A DNA stretch of 5,833 bases, taken from NCBI GenBank assembly GCA_947452875.1, contig CANGEZ010000146.1, positions 1 to 5,833 of the forward strand. The letters run 5' to 3'. Below the pieces are notes generated by a model. That model saw nothing but the letters and a program-made list of their open reading frames with translations, made no database searches and was not told the origin of the DNA. Made by a program: the position numbers and the translations under genes. How positions within the stretch are numbered: the stretch's first letter is position 1; each line of letters starts with the position of its first letter. Source of the DNA: Chitinophagaceae bacterium. Lineage in GTDB: Bacteria > Bacteroidota > Bacteroidia > Chitinophagales > Chitinophagaceae. Below are positions 5,799 through 5,833 of the stretch, in pieces.

Positions 5799-5833
5799 AA
5801 TCAGCTTCCCCCTTCGGGGGATTGAGGGGGCTA
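5799..5833. repeat. Half copy of the C5/G5 repeat at the window edge
   Basis: AATCA, a short variable part, CCCCC-TTC-GGGGG (5808-5820), ATTGAGGGGGC: this follows the right arm of the element at 1667-1704 base for base except for a few changes (AAG/GCT, one C fewer, T to G). The stem has at least six base pairs with a TTC or C(TTCG)G loop. The sequence ends with CTA at the last three bases of the window, so the outer tip is cut off or just reached. Whether a paired arm existed cannot be judged; none is seen to the left. Confidence 0.7.

Overview
The window looks like chromosomal DNA from a member of the Bacteroidota, possibly Chitinophagales or a relative. The pointers are a Bacteroidota-style -33/-7 promoter in front of lysS, no Shine-Dalgarno-like sites, AT-rich start regions, an LptC-like C-terminus of the Bacteroidota type, and short G/C-rich repeats between AT-rich genes. 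The order-level placement is a guess from protein resemblance.

Layout: bases 1-162 are the 3' end of a plus-strand gene that looks like lptC (LPS export). After a 192-base spacer come two tightly packed plus-strand genes: an ArsC/Spx/YffB-like thioredoxin-fold protein (355-711) and, two bases later, an HSDL2-type short-chain dehydrogenase (714-1538). They converge on two minus-strand genes: a secreted S9 dipeptidyl-peptidase IV (1702-3837) and, upstream of it on the same strand, lysyl-tRNA synthetase lysS (4112-5635). Bases 5636-5833 hold the lysS promoter and repeats. All five genes look intact where visible. They are housekeeping or general metabolic genes with no obvious shared pathway; only the ArsC-like/SDR pair looks like an operon.

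The most distinctive content lies between the genes. Every spacer is largely occupied by repeats, with at least five sequence types: (a) a 'TTTACCGCGG...CGCAGAG' inverted-repeat element, present twice (166-279 and 3855-4084); (b) a C5/G5 hairpin element, present as a full inverted pair (1536-1704) and as a half copy at the right edge (5799-5833); (c) a short 8-9-base periodic 'CCACAAAGG' array (3912-3939); (d) an AT-rich 'ATCAAAT/CACATCACC' stretch at the lysS 3' end (4085-4119); (e) a pair of opposed 9-base-period arrays (5725-5789). The inverted pair at 1536-1704 supplies the stop codons of both flanking convergent genes.

No RNA genes, CRISPR arrays, transposase genes or complete insertion sequences were seen. 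No new multi-gene system is evident; the repeats are the part worth following up.
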